The notes under the pieces: model-generated
What the model was told of the DNA's origin: nothing
The model's database searches: none
Seen by the model: only the letters and a program-made list of their open reading frames with translations
Origin: Cryptomeria japonica
Lineage: Eukaryota; Streptophyta; Pinopsida; Cupressales; Cupressaceae
NCBI RefSeq assembly: GCF_030272615.1
Contig: NC_081415.1
Coordinates: 630,579,240-630,643,239 of the forward strand
Reading direction: 5' to 3'
DNA length: 64,000 bases
Made by a program: the position numbers and the translations under genes
Shown: positions 35,450 through 45,499 of the stretch, one piece after another
Position numbering within the stretch: position 1 is the first letter of the stretch
Layout: every line of letters begins with the position of its first letter

Positions 35450-36308
35450 TGTTGATGTGTTTTTTATGCACATAACAATACAGAATAAATTACCAAAGTA
35501 ATTTACCCTCTCTTGAACAAAATCACCTCAGATGCTAAGGATGAGATCAACTAATGTGATTCCAAGGTTTCTACATGTCAGGTCTTGACGAGTGGGTAAG
35601 TTCAGTGGTTGATGTGAATTGCTGTGTTTCACTTTGGGGACTTACGCAAATGTTTGGATTATCATGAATGATGTGGAATAGGTATGCTGACAACTTAAGA
35701 TTTATCAATAAGGCTCTGGATTTACTTCTTACTAAAAAAAGGGGGAAAAAGAATAGGGTTCAGGAAATCTATTCTAATCCTAGGAATGTAGGAAATGGTG
35801 AATGGATTTAGTGGAATCAAACCAGGCAAGGTCTCACAATCAGGTATTGACACAAGCTTAGTGCAATCATCTAAGGTATACTTAATGATTTTCAAACTAA
35901 GCTTGTGTCAATACCTGATTGTGAGACCTTGCCTGGTTTGATTCCACTAAATCCATTCACCATTTCCTACATTCCTAGGATTAGAATAGATTTCCTGAAC
36001 CCTATTCTTTTTCCCCCTTTTTTTAGTAAGAAGTAAATCCAGAGCCTTATTGATAAATCTTAAGTTGTCAGCATACCTATTCCACATCATTCATGATAAT
36101 CCAAACATTTGCATAAGTCCCCAAAGTGAAACACAGCAATTCACATCAACCACTGAACTTACCCACTCGTCAAGACCTGACATGTAGAAACCTTGGAATC
36201 ACATTAGTTGATCTCATCCTTAGCATCTGAGGTGATTTTGTTCAAGAGAGGGTAAATTACTTTGGTAATTTATTCTGTATTGTTAGGTGCATAAAAAACA
36301 CATCAACA
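35450..36308. repeat. 411-bp-arm inverted repeat replacing the 5' LTR
   Basis: 35450-35860 and 35898-36308 are reverse complements, 411 bp each, with about two mismatches. The 37-bp spacer (35861-35897) continues the inverted copy: it is the exact reverse complement of 51553-51589 in the complete LTR. The outer left end reads TGTTGATGTG, the reverse complement of the LTR 3' terminus. Confidence 0.95.
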
Positions 36309-36675
36309 AAGAATTGGCGCTAGAAGGAGGGCTTGAACGCAGTGAATGCGTAAACAGTTGGACCTCGAATTTTATCAGTTTATGTTCACAAGGAGTTATC
36401 CAGGACTTTTGTCCCTCCTTCGTGCTCAACAAAGAATTGGCGCTAGAAGGAGGGCATGATCGCGATCAATGTTTAATAGCCAGACTTCAAATTCTATCAA
36501 TTTATGTTTTCGGGAGTAATCTTTAAGACTTTTTTCACCCTCCTCCCGCGCTCAACAAAGAATTGGCGCTAGAGGGAGGTCTGAGCATTATCATGCTGTG
36601 AGCAGTTAGACTGCAGATCCTATCAATTCAATTCGCAAGGAGTTATCCAGGACTTTCGAAGATTATGTTTCGGAA
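36304..36675 (+). repeat. Primer site region in three tandem copies
   Basis: Units starting CAACAAAGAATTGGCGCTAG begin at 36304, 36427 and 36553 (steps 123 and 126 bp). Each has a primer-site-like TGGCGCTAGA (36315, 36438, 36564). Only the first abuts the LTR end (36308). I cannot name the tRNA with certainty. Later parts of the units are diverged. Confidence 0.88.
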
Positions 36676-36896
36676 TGGTGTTGCCTGAAGAAGAACTTAT
36701 TCAAGGTGAACAAAGAGATATCATTTCACAATTCAACACTCTTGCTTGGAGAAACCAAAGTAGTCACGCTGAATTCAGACAAGTGAGAAAAGTGATAGAC
36801 AAAGAAGAGCAGTTGGGAAGCTTACCTCCGATTATCATTGTTCCTGGAGTAGTTGATCGTGAGAACCAGTCTACCAATCAGCTTGGAAGAAATTGA
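36675..36896 (+). CDS. Leader frame, 73 codons, related to the next one
   Basis: Acidic frame beginning MVLPEEE with IISQFNTLAWRNQSS. A second frame at 36931-37203 begins MVLPDPD with IISSLNNFAWEVKTS, so the two arose by duplication. They lie between primer site and gag. No domain is recognised. They may be separate leader peptides or an N-terminal extension of gag. Confidence 0.4.
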   Translation: MVLPEEELIQGEQRDIISQFNTLAWRNQSSHAEFRQVRKVIDKEEQLGSLPPIIIVPGVVDRENQSTNQLGRN

Positions 36897-36930
36897 ACCT
36901 GTTGAAGATTTCAAGTTAGTATGAAATACC

Positions 36931-37203
36931 ATGGTGCTGCCTGATCCTGATAGAACAAACGAGCTTGAATTGGACGAACTTGAGTTCAAGCAACCGAACC
37001 TGGGAGATGAAAGAAAGATTATATCCAGTTTGAACAACTTTGCCTGGGAAGTGAAAACAAGTGCACCACAATACATTGGAGTTTCTCTTATCTTGGAAGA
37101 AGAAGAAGAGATAGCTGAACGAATTGACGAACAAATTCAGGAGCAGATTGAAAGAGATTTACTTGCTCAAAGATTACAACAAGTCCGGATTGATCCTAGA
37201 TAG
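36931..37203 (+). CDS. Leader frame, 90 codons, in frame with gag
   Basis: A very acidic frame starting at ATG 36931 and ending at TAG 37201-37203. The gag frame that follows is in the same reading phase and opens three codons later. This frame may therefore be the true N-terminus of gag, cut off by the TAG. It is a paralogue of 36675-36896. Confidence 0.5.
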   Translation: MVLPDPDRTNELELDELEFKQPNLGDERKIISSLNNFAWEVKTSAPQYIGVSLILEEEEEIAERIDEQIQEQIERDLLAQRLQQVRIDPR

Positions 37204-37206
37204 ATC

Positions 37207-40044
37207 ACCTTGGATCGCATCAATTCCTTTTCACCTGAGAGACTTCAAAGAATTCTAAGATCTACTCCTGGAGATCGAAGACATTGTGAGTTGAGGACTC
37301 CTCGCAGATCCAGACTTGGAAGGCGGGAGGCTTCACCGAATTCAGATATAGCAGATAGAGATAGAGTATTCAATCCAAGGGACGTGCTGAGAGAAGACAA
37401 TACTTTTCCAGATCCTCCAAATCCAAATCAAGAGGAAGCTCAGCAATTTCAACAAGAAGACCATGAGATGGCCCAGAATCAAGGACCACCTCCGAACGGT
37501 GCTACCTGGTTGGTTACCAACCCGTCACCACTCGTGTTCGATGACATTCATGAGATGCCGAAGAATCCGGAGAATTTCTGTTCAAAGTACAACGCTAGCG
37601 ACTCAAGTCGGACGGCGGAAGATCACATCAAGATGTTTGAAGACCATTTGAGAAATAGACCAATTGAGTATGGAGATGTTGCTTGCAAACTTTTTTCCTA
37701 TTCCTTGGGAGAAGAGGCTTATTATTGGTTCATCCATTTACCTGCAGGATCCATCGCCTCATGGGAGGAATTAAAAGATACATTCATTGGAAAGTTTGGA
37801 AGCCAAATTTCCCCATCGGAGTTGCATAGACAGTTTGTTGAGTGCAAAAGACAAGAGAATGAACCTATCAATTCATTCAACAACCGATTCCAGAAAGCTT
37901 ACACAAGGTTGCAGACTCCTTATCTCATTCCAGATGCTCGAGAGATATATTATCATGCTTTAGATCCACTTACAGCTATGTTTGTGCGAACTTATCCCTC
38001 TCCAGCAAATTTGAACGAAGCATATGCGAAGGCAATAGAAGTTAGTAAAATATTACGTCAGAATCTTAGTGGACCTTTGCTCAATTTGGGGTCGCCCGCG
38101 GCCGCCAATCAAATTCAGAATTTAAGCCAAGCTTTGGTGCATCATACGCCAATAATGAGTCAAGTTCCACAGCCGATGTATCCAGTTGCTCAACCATCAA
38201 ATCAGTTGGTACTCCATCCTGGAGCACCCATTTCTCAAACTCCGCAAACGCATCCAGTGTACCTGCAAAATGCTGTGACATCCACAAGGACACAGGAGGA
38301 GAAAGAAGAAATGAAAGAGTTAATAGATCAAGTAAAGAAACTATCTACAGAGGTTACTCACCTGAGGAACCAGAACAATCAACTCTACAGTATGCATAGA
38401 AATTATCAAGGTGGTAATCAAAACAACAATCAAGGTTACCAAAGTAACAATCAGAACTATTTGAACAACAATCAGAATAACCAAGGATATCGTGGCAATA
38501 ATCAGAATTATCATAAGAGAACATGGAATACTGCGCCCAACAATGGAAATGTGCCGTCTCCTCTTGACAATCCGCCTGCTTCGGAAAGTCGACCGGCTGA
38601 CAGAGTCTTCCTCGCGGAGGCCGCCTTATCAAATTGGTGCAGATTACACAACACTAGTCAACATTCAGAGTTGCATTGTCCCGAATTCAAGGTTGCTGCT
38701 GACATTTTCCAGCAGGAAGTGCGGAATAGTGAAGCTCCAGAAAGCATTCCAACAACGGGATATGAAATTGTCCCAACTACAAGATATGACCAAGCACTAA
38801 TCATTGAGGATTTCAAGTTTCCTTCAATTTATGAAGAAAGTTTAATGTGCGAGCAAGGTGGAAGATTCCCTCCAGAATCGGCGAATGGACCTATGGTTCC
38901 GCCTACTTCTCAGTTCCCACCTGCTTCAGCCAATGGACCTATTGAAGATCCAGACTACAATTTCCCACCATTGAATAAAAGTGTTTTAGTTGAAGGGATT
39001 AAAGAAGTGTTTCATCAGTCGTCAGGAAACACTGGACCAAGAGTTTATCAGAGGAATCAGAGGAATCAAGAGCCTTTAACTACTTCCGTTCCTCCGAACA
39101 ATTTCGCTACGCCACCAAATCCAAGTGCTAGCAATACACCAAGCTATCCACAAGATTCACCAGAGTATAGACAGAAGAACATTCCCTCCCAAGGAGAAGA
39201 GTTGAAGCGGCTAAGTCTGTGTGTGTTAGAAGAATTCAAGAAAATCAAGGTGAGCCTACCATTGTTTGAACTAATGAAGGTGCCTGATATCAGAGATACA
39301 TTAATGAATGGATTAAGTGAGAATACTGTAGGGAGAGTAACAACTCAAACCAGTTCCAACATTCAAAGAGGTTCAAGTGTTCCTCAAGCAAGCATAAATG
39401 TGGTTCAAGATGAACTAAATATTCAACAGTCATCAGAAGAGGCATGTAGAGTTCAAGATTCATCTAATATGCCCAAGAAAGAAGAATTAGTAAAGACGGC
39501 AAATGTGCCAAAGAAAGAAGATATGCTAGAAGGCAAAGCTTTTCTCACAAGAGATAATGTAAAGAGAGTTAAGGATTCACCAATTGTGACTGAAAATCCT
39601 ACCAAGGGTGAAATCCCTCCTAAGAGTGAGATTGCTTCTGTCGAGAGCACAGTAAAAAAAAAAGAAGTTTCCAAAGAAAGTGTGAAAAAAGAAGAGAGCT
39701 TGCAAGTCCATAGGGATAAGCCGGCAGTGAATTATCAAGACGAGCCAGCCCCATTCTTGCTTTCAGTAAGGATTTTCGGCAAGCTTTTACGTAACTATCT
39801 GGTTGACTCTGGAGCTTCAAGTAATGTAATGCCAAAAGCTATATGCGAGAAATTGGGTCTTATTCCCATACAGACTAGTAAAAGAGTTACCCAATTAGAT
39901 AAGACAGAGGTACCTGTGATTGGAGAGTTGAACAATATTCATATGCAGTTGGCTGCGGATCCAAGAGTCCAGCACTTCATAGATATATCAGTTGTAGACA
40001 TTCCAGACGGATATGGCATGCTCCTGAGTCGAGATTGGTCATGA
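37207..40044 (+). CDS. Gag and protease of element C
   Basis: Open from 37204 to TGA 40042-40044, about 945 codons. A gag capsid region lies near residues 120-260 (ASWEELKDTFIGKFG; RLQTPYLIPDAREIYYHALD). An Asn/Gln-rich tract lies near 400-440. A C-H-H-C cluster (WCRLHNTSQHSELHC) near 480 takes the place of a normal zinc knuckle. A Lys/Glu-rich linker leads to the retropepsin with DSGASSNVMP near 866, ending at LLSRDWS. The TGA falls just after the protease, and the same phase continues, so protease and later domains were once one polyprotein. There is no clear ATG at the left edge, so the start is uncertain; the upstream in-phase frame at 36931 may supply it. Confidence 0.85.
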   Translation, partial: TLDRINSFSPERLQRILRSTPGDRRHCELRTPRRSRLGRREASPNSDIADRDRVFNPRDVLREDNTFPDPPNPNQEEAQQFQQEDHEMAQNQGPPPNGATWLVTNPSPLVFDDIHEMPKNPENFCSKYNASDSSRTAEDHIKMFEDHLRNRPIEYGDVACKLFSYSLGEEAYYWFIHLPAGSIASWEELKDTFIGKFGSQISPSELHRQFVECKRQENEPINSFNNRFQKAYTRLQTPYLIPDAREIYYHALDPLTAMFVRTYPSPANLNEAYAKAIEVSKILRQNLSGPLLNLGSPAAANQIQNLSQALVHHTPIMSQVPQPMYPVAQPSNQLVLHPGAPISQTPQTHPVYLQNAVTSTRTQEEKEEMKELIDQVKKLSTEVTHLRNQNNQLYSMHRNYQGGNQNNNQGYQSNNQNYLNNNQNNQGYRGNNQNYHKRTWNTAPNNGNVPSPLDNPPASESRPADRVFLAEAALSNWCRLHNTSQHSELHCPEFKVAADIFQQEVRNSEAPESIPTTGYEIVPTTRYDQALIIEDFKFPSIYEESLMCEQGGRFPPESANGPMVPPTSQFPPASANGPIEDPDYNFPPLNKSVLVEGIKEVFHQSSGNTGPRVYQRNQRNQEPLTTSVPPNNFATPPNPSASNTPSYPQDSPEYRQKNIPSQGEELKRLSLCVLEEFKKIKVSLPLFELMKVPDIRDTLMNGLSENTVGRVTTQTSSNIQRGSSVPQASINVVQDELNIQQSSEEACRVQDSSNMPKKEELVKTANVPKKEDMLEGKAFLTRDNVKRVKDSPIVTENPTKGEIPPKSEIASVESTVKKKEVSKESVKKEESLQVHRDKPAVNYQDEPAPFLLSVRIFGKLLRNYLVDSGASSNVMPKAICEKLGLIPIQTSKRVTQLDKTEVPVIGELNNIHMQLAADPRVQHFIDISVVDIPDGYGMLLSRDWS

Positions 40045-40440
40045 AGACTGAATGGTTATTTTTCGACCGATTTCTCTCACATGTGGCTGCCATGGAGAGG
40101 TGTACCAAACCAGATCAAGATAGATAGTACCCCAAGATTAAGATTGATGATAACAGAATATGGGGAAAACAATGAAATTCTTTTCCTAGAAACGGATCTA
40201 GGAAACTACAGACCAAAAGTTGCAGAGGTTTTGATGCTTCAAAACCCAGTTGAAAAGATAGAAGAAAATCATGACATTGAGAATTCCACAGAAGTAGTAA
40301 TAGAAAGTGATCATGATACAGATGAGGAAATTGATATGTTTGAAAGTTTCAGAGGATTTGTGTTCAAGAATATCCAGCAGGGAGTTGAGTTAGGCAACCG
40401 TGCCCGCATTCAAAAATTTTTGTTGCCTAATTGGTGCTGA
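40045..40440 (+). pseudogene. Polyprotein linker between two TGA codons
   Basis: In phase with the frames on both sides and bounded by TGA 40042-40044 and TGA 40438-40440. It begins with LNGYFSTDFSHMWLPW, a segment that follows the protease in plant Tat-like elements. It is acidic afterwards. It links protease to the upstream RNase H domain, and both stops can arise by CGA-to-TGA change. Confidence 0.75.
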
Positions 40441-40476
40441 ATTCATGATACTGCTCATTCTGAATTCTCTTGCGCA

Positions 40477-42729
40477 ATGTGCAAGGTAGCTTTGAATCAG
40501 ATACACAAGAGAATTCCTGAAATTCTGACACATGAAGAAATTAGAGAGGCCTCTCCTAGGCCAAATGAAGAAATTACAGATGAAACCAAAGAAGAAATAC
40601 ATGACGAAGATCAAGTTTGGACATTGAGATTTGATGGTTCAAAGTCAAAGAAAGGATCAGGAGCCGGATTTGAATTAATAAATCCCTCTGGGGAAACTTA
40701 TTTGGCCTCCCATAGGTTGCAGTTTCCATGTACGAACAATGTTGCTGAGTATGAATCCTTAGTTCATGGATTGCTGTTAGCCATTCAGAAGAAAGTGAAG
40801 ATTTTACATGTGTTTGGAGATTCAGAGATTGTAGTAAGACAAGTGCGGAAGCAATATGTCTGCCACGACAAAAGATTGACAAAGTACCGCAACAGGATAT
40901 GGGATCTCATCGAGAGCTTTGATGCTTTCAATATCAAGTCAATATACAGATCACAGAATCAAGTGGCAAATGCACTTGCACACTCTGCTAGTTCCTTGGC
41001 ACCCATCGCCATGGAAGGATTAAAGAAGTTTACAGTGGAACTCGCATCAGTTCCATCCGTACCAGATAATGTCACCAATTTCCAAGTTTTTGAAGATGAT
41101 AAACATATATTGGATTTTCTGACAAATACAGATGTTTTCCTGAGTCAGGTTATTGATGAAGAGGAAGCCGAAGAAGCAGAATATGATTCAGATGGTATCC
41201 TAGAGTTGAAGACAAACTTCATTCCTAAGGGAATGATAGAGTTAGAAAGGATGTTTGATAGAGATAAAATGAAGATAGAAAGATTGCATGACTCAAGTGG
41301 AAGTGCCTGTGAAACGGTGAATTTGGGAAATGACAACGAAGTTAAGAATGTATTCATAGGGAAAACATGCACACCCAGCGAAAGGGAAGGCATATTAAAG
41401 AACATGAGAGATTTTCCTGATGTGATTGCATGGGGATATGATGATTTGAAAACATATGACACATCAATCATTACACATACTATTCCCTTGAAGCCAGATA
41501 GTAAGCCATTTAGGCAGAGACAGAGGCCAGTGAACCCTTTGCTGGAGCCTCTTATATATCAAGAAGTGAAGAAATTGCTATCAGCAAGGATTATCTTTCC
41601 TGTGCGACACTCAACGTGGGTCGCCAATCTGGTCCCAGTTAGAAAGAAGAGTGGAGAGATAAGGCTTTGTGTTGATTTCAAAAATTTGAATAGAGCATCA
41701 GAAAAAGATAACTACCCACTTCCATCATTGGATGAGGTTTTACAGATTGTGAAAGGATCGCAGATGATGTCCTTTTTGGACGGATATTCAGGATACAATC
41801 AGGTGATGGTAGAATATGAAGATAGATTAAAGACAGCCTTCACCACAAAGTGGGGTACGTTTGCATACAGAAGGATGCCATTTGGCTTAATCAATGCTGG
41901 AGCCACATTCCAGAGAGCTATGGACATTGCATTTCAAGATTTGATTGGAAAATGCATCATTATTTACATGGATGACATTACAATTTTCTCAAGGAAAAGA
42001 GAAGACCACATTGAAGATTTGAGAAAAGTATTTCAAAGATGCAGAAAATACGGGATATCCCTTAATCCCAAGAAATGCATATTCGGGGTTACAAAAGGAA
42101 AATTGTTAGGACACATTATCTCGGAGAAAGGAATCTCCACTAATCCAAAAAGAGTTGAGGCTATATCTAAGATAAACCTCCCGAGCCGTAAGAAAGAACT
42201 GAAGTCCTTCTTTGGTAAGATTAATTTTGTGAGGAAATTTATCTCCAGATTTGCTGAGATAATACGACCACTGAATGAAATGTTGAAGAAAGATGCTAAG
42301 ATAGATTGGACGACAGAAGCAAGGAAAGCATTTGAAGAAATCAAGTCCACCATCGTTGTGGCTCCTGTTTTGGTTAGTCCTAATTATGCGAGGCCTTTTT
42401 ATGTGTATTCATTCTCCTTAGAACATACTTGTGCTGCAGTCCTTACACAGAAAAACGAAGATAAAGATGAACATCCCATAGCATTTATGAGTGCACCGTT
42501 GAAAGATGCGGAGCTGAGATATCCGAACGTAGAGAAACAAGCTTATGCTTTGGTGAAAGCAATAAAGAAATTCAGACATTACATCTTGAGGGCAAAAGTT
42601 CATGCCATTGTCCCAGATGCAGCAGTTAAGACGCTCCTTATGCAGAATGAATTAGGAGAAAGAGGAGGAAAGTGGATCGCCACTATCCAAGAGTACGACA
42701 TTGAGATACAACCAATGAGACTTGTTTGA
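40477..42729 (+). CDS. Extra RNase H, reverse transcriptase and degenerate RNase H of C
   Basis: The frame opens with an extra RNase H domain: first Asp in FDGS at 40633, Glu in AEYE at 40747, Asp in GDSE at 40819. The usual last Asp is Asn (VANALA, codon 40969). Reverse transcriptase follows, with LCVDFKNLN, RMPFGL and the catalytic YMDD at 41965-41976. The standard gypsy RNase H after it is degenerate (VYSFSLEH where an Asp is expected; 42394-42726). The frame ends at TGA 42727-42729, in phase with integrase. In described Tat elements the extra RNase H usually follows reverse transcriptase, so the order here is unusual as far as I know. Confidence 0.88.
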   Translation: MCKVALNQIHKRIPEILTHEEIREASPRPNEEITDETKEEIHDEDQVWTLRFDGSKSKKGSGAGFELINPSGETYLASHRLQFPCTNNVAEYESLVHGLLLAIQKKVKILHVFGDSEIVVRQVRKQYVCHDKRLTKYRNRIWDLIESFDAFNIKSIYRSQNQVANALAHSASSLAPIAMEGLKKFTVELASVPSVPDNVTNFQVFEDDKHILDFLTNTDVFLSQVIDEEEAEEAEYDSDGILELKTNFIPKGMIELERMFDRDKMKIERLHDSSGSACETVNLGNDNEVKNVFIGKTCTPSEREGILKNMRDFPDVIAWGYDDLKTYDTSIITHTIPLKPDSKPFRQRQRPVNPLLEPLIYQEVKKLLSARIIFPVRHSTWVANLVPVRKKSGEIRLCVDFKNLNRASEKDNYPLPSLDEVLQIVKGSQMMSFLDGYSGYNQVMVEYEDRLKTAFTTKWGTFAYRRMPFGLINAGATFQRAMDIAFQDLIGKCIIIYMDDITIFSRKREDHIEDLRKVFQRCRKYGISLNPKKCIFGVTKGKLLGHIISEKGISTNPKRVEAISKINLPSRKKELKSFFGKINFVRKFISRFAEIIRPLNEMLKKDAKIDWTTEARKAFEEIKSTIVVAPVLVSPNYARPFYVYSFSLEHTCAAVLTQKNEDKDEHPIAFMSAPLKDAELRYPNVEKQAYALVKAIKKFRHYILRAKVHAIVPDAAVKTLLMQNELGERGGKWIATIQEYDIEIQPMRLV

Positions 42730-44070
42730 GGTCAAGCCTTAGCGCAGACTCTAGCAGTTGATGGACCCGGATTGGTCCAACAAGTCTATGCAATTGAAGA
42801 TGTCACTCCAGATGAATGGTATAAAGATATTGTTTGCTATTTATTGAACCATAGATGCCCCGCGCATATGGCCCCAGCTCAGAAGAGAGCATTAAGATTG
42901 AAGTGTCAGCATTTTATGTTACAAGGCTCGGTTTTATACCGAAGAAACCATGAAGGAATATATTTGAGATGTGTTGGAAAGAATGAAGCTAAACAGATTG
43001 TGGAACAATTTCACAATAGATTTGGGACAGGTCATGGTGCAAGCTTGGCTACTGCGCACCAAATTCTGAGAGCAGGCTATTACTGGCCTACCTTGTTCCG
43101 AGATACTCATGAACATGTGAAGACGTGTCACACATGCCAGGTTGCTGCCGTTCGAGAGAAGAATCCAGCCATGCCGTTGCAGCCCGTGATCGAGTCCAGA
43201 CCTTTCGCTATGTGGGGTATCGACTTCATTGGTATGATCAATCCACCTTCCTCTGCGCAACACAGGTACATTCTAACCGCGACTGATTACTGTACTCGGT
43301 GGTCAGAAGCTCAAGCTTTGAAGTTATGTACAACTGATGCCGTGATTAAATTTTTAGAGGAGAGCATCATTACCAGGTTTGGTTGTCCACATGCTATTGT
43401 TTGTGATAATGGTTCTTCCTTTACATCATTAAAATTTTCAAATTGGGCTTTTGAATATGGTATAACCCTTAAGTTTTCATCGAATTATCATCCTCAAGGT
43501 AATGGGTTAGCCGAATCTACGAACAAGAATTTGCTGAGTGTGATTAGGAAATTGTTAGAGAAAAATCCGAAGGATTGGCACACACAATTGAGATTCGCCC
43601 TTTGGGCAGATAGAACAAGAGTTAAGAATTCATTGGGGACATCCCCATATTTTCTGGTATATGGCCAAGAGCCTGTCTTCCCCATACAACTGAGGATTCC
43701 TACATTGAGATTCATACAAGATTATATGGAGGGCGAAGACAGAGTGCAAATGAGACTGACACAGTTGATGAATTTAGAAGAAAAAAGAGATAAAGCATTA
43801 GAGAATTTCGCCAAACATCAGGGCGTAGTTAAGAGATGGTTTGACAGACAAGCACAGGTAAAAGCCTTTAGGATTTCTGACCTAGTGCTATATTGGGATA
43901 AAGCCCATGAAAGAAGGGGAGATCACGACAAATTTGACAAACTATGGAAAGGCCCCTATCAAATTGCTGAGATACTGGGAGAAAATGCATTCAAGCTGAG
44001 AACCTTAACTGGTGAGGATGTTCCGTTGCCCGTCAATGGACAATTCCTCAAGCATTACTTCCAACCTTAG
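42730..44070 (+). CDS. Integrase of element C
   Basis: In phase after TGA 42727-42729; first ATG-like position near 42772. The zinc finger has HNRFGTGHG and CHTCQ. The core has catalytic Asp in GIDFIG, Asp in VCDNGSSF and Glu in NGLAESTNKN. A C-terminal KGPYQIAEIL segment (GPY type) ends in a normal TAG stop, with no chromodomain. It would insert the DNA copy with 5-bp duplications, as seen at GGTCC. It has no stop of its own after 42729 and appears full length. Confidence 0.9.
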   Translation, partial: GQALAQTLAVDGPGLVQQVYAIEDVTPDEWYKDIVCYLLNHRCPAHMAPAQKRALRLKCQHFMLQGSVLYRRNHEGIYLRCVGKNEAKQIVEQFHNRFGTGHGASLATAHQILRAGYYWPTLFRDTHEHVKTCHTCQVAAVREKNPAMPLQPVIESRPFAMWGIDFIGMINPPSSAQHRYILTATDYCTRWSEAQALKLCTTDAVIKFLEESIITRFGCPHAIVCDNGSSFTSLKFSNWAFEYGITLKFSSNYHPQGNGLAESTNKNLLSVIRKLLEKNPKDWHTQLRFALWADRTRVKNSLGTSPYFLVYGQEPVFPIQLRIPTLRFIQDYMEGEDRVQMRLTQLMNLEEKRDKALENFAKHQGVVKRWFDRQAQVKAFRISDLVLYWDKAHERRGDHDKFDKLWKGPYQIAEILGENAFKLRTLTGEDVPLPVNGQFLKHYFQP

Positions 44071-44980
44071 GTTTCTTTCGAAGCCTACCCCTTGTATCAT
44101 AGTTAGAATAGGTCTGCTTTGGTTTGCCTTAGTTTAGAGTTTGCTTCCGGTTCTGCTGTAGGGTTTTGGTTCGGCTTTGCTTAGGTGCTGGTTCCGAGGG
44201 ATATCCACTTGTGACGTGGGAGTTGTTGTCAAGACACACTCTGCGTTTCACTTGGTTTTGTTTAGTCCATTTCTTGAGCGATACCCCATGAAGTTCTTGG
44301 AATTAGAGATTGTTTTTGTATAGTGTATCATAGGTTGAATCCGTATTTGATTGGATTGGAAAACTTTTATTGTATTTTGACGCTGACATCATTTGATTAT
44401 TATATTTCACATATTAATTTTATCCGAGTTATTATAAATTCTCAGGTGAGGCTGCGACTAGTGAAAAATCTATATATCCTGCTTCAGTGCCATTATAATT
44501 CTCGAACCCAAGTAAGTTTATTACTTACGAGCCAAATGAATTGATGGAATTTGAAAGAACGCAAAAGCGAAATATCAAAAGAAAAAGAAAGAAATGCAAA
44601 AGAAGTGCAAAGAACTGAAATATCTAAATTGGCTAGTTAGAATATGCGAGTAACTCCACCGGGGCTATAGACGCCTGGCTGGCAGTGGAGCAATATTCGT
44701 GAGGTTATAATCGGCCGCCTGCGAAGTATGGACATCTTACATAGCTAGTCTCACTGGATCCTTTGACTTTACAATATTCTCGTGAAGGTAATGAACACAA
44801 TTGCACACACCTAGATAATCAATGACTAAGTAACTTGATACGAATGCTTGGATTCCATCTTTTCAAATGAGTTTTCTGACCTTTTGCTATGTTATGCAAG
44901 GATTAATTGAAGATTCCAAGTGTCGGATTGAGCTTTGTTCCTGAAATGTTCTGGAACATTTGCTCAGTGGAGTCGCCAGA
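44071..44980 (+). other. 3' untranslated region of element C
   Basis: No conserved frame. A GC-richer block lies near 44640-44720. The last bases before the LTR, GTGGAGTCGCCAGA, stand where a polypurine tract is expected but contain pyrimidines, so the plus-strand priming site is not certain. Confidence 0.6.
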
Positions 44981-45499
44981 TGTTGTGACCTTTTCACACA
45001 TCGCCCCATTGCTAACGGGGACCCCCTCTTTGCTAGCTTCCTGCATCGTTAGGTTAGGGTTTTGGCTGCTTAGTGGGCAATTTTGCATTTTCCGTGCCCG
45101 AGTCTCAGAGTTTTGATCATGCCTAGTGCCGTCTAGGGTTTTTGAAGTGTTAGGATCTCAAGTTGCAAAAGATGATATTTTTTAATGATCCTAAGTTTTG
45201 CTAAGTGTTTGAGCATTTGAACGTTAACGTGTTTTTAAACACGCGCATCAATAATTTTAAAGTGCTAAGATATTCACAAACCTTTTGAAGTTGTTTTCTC
45301 GCTCCTAAGGTAATATTTAAGTTGGTTTCGCACTTTATTCCAACATTTTCCTGGCGTTTCGCTCATATTTTTTGGAAAATTAGTCTAAGTCCAGTTAAAT
45401 TTAAAGTCGCTGAGTAATTTTGAGTGGTTAAAATGTTAAAATCCTAAGGGAAATCCATATTCCAAGGGTTAAAGGGTCAAAATCCATGCTAGAGGTGAT

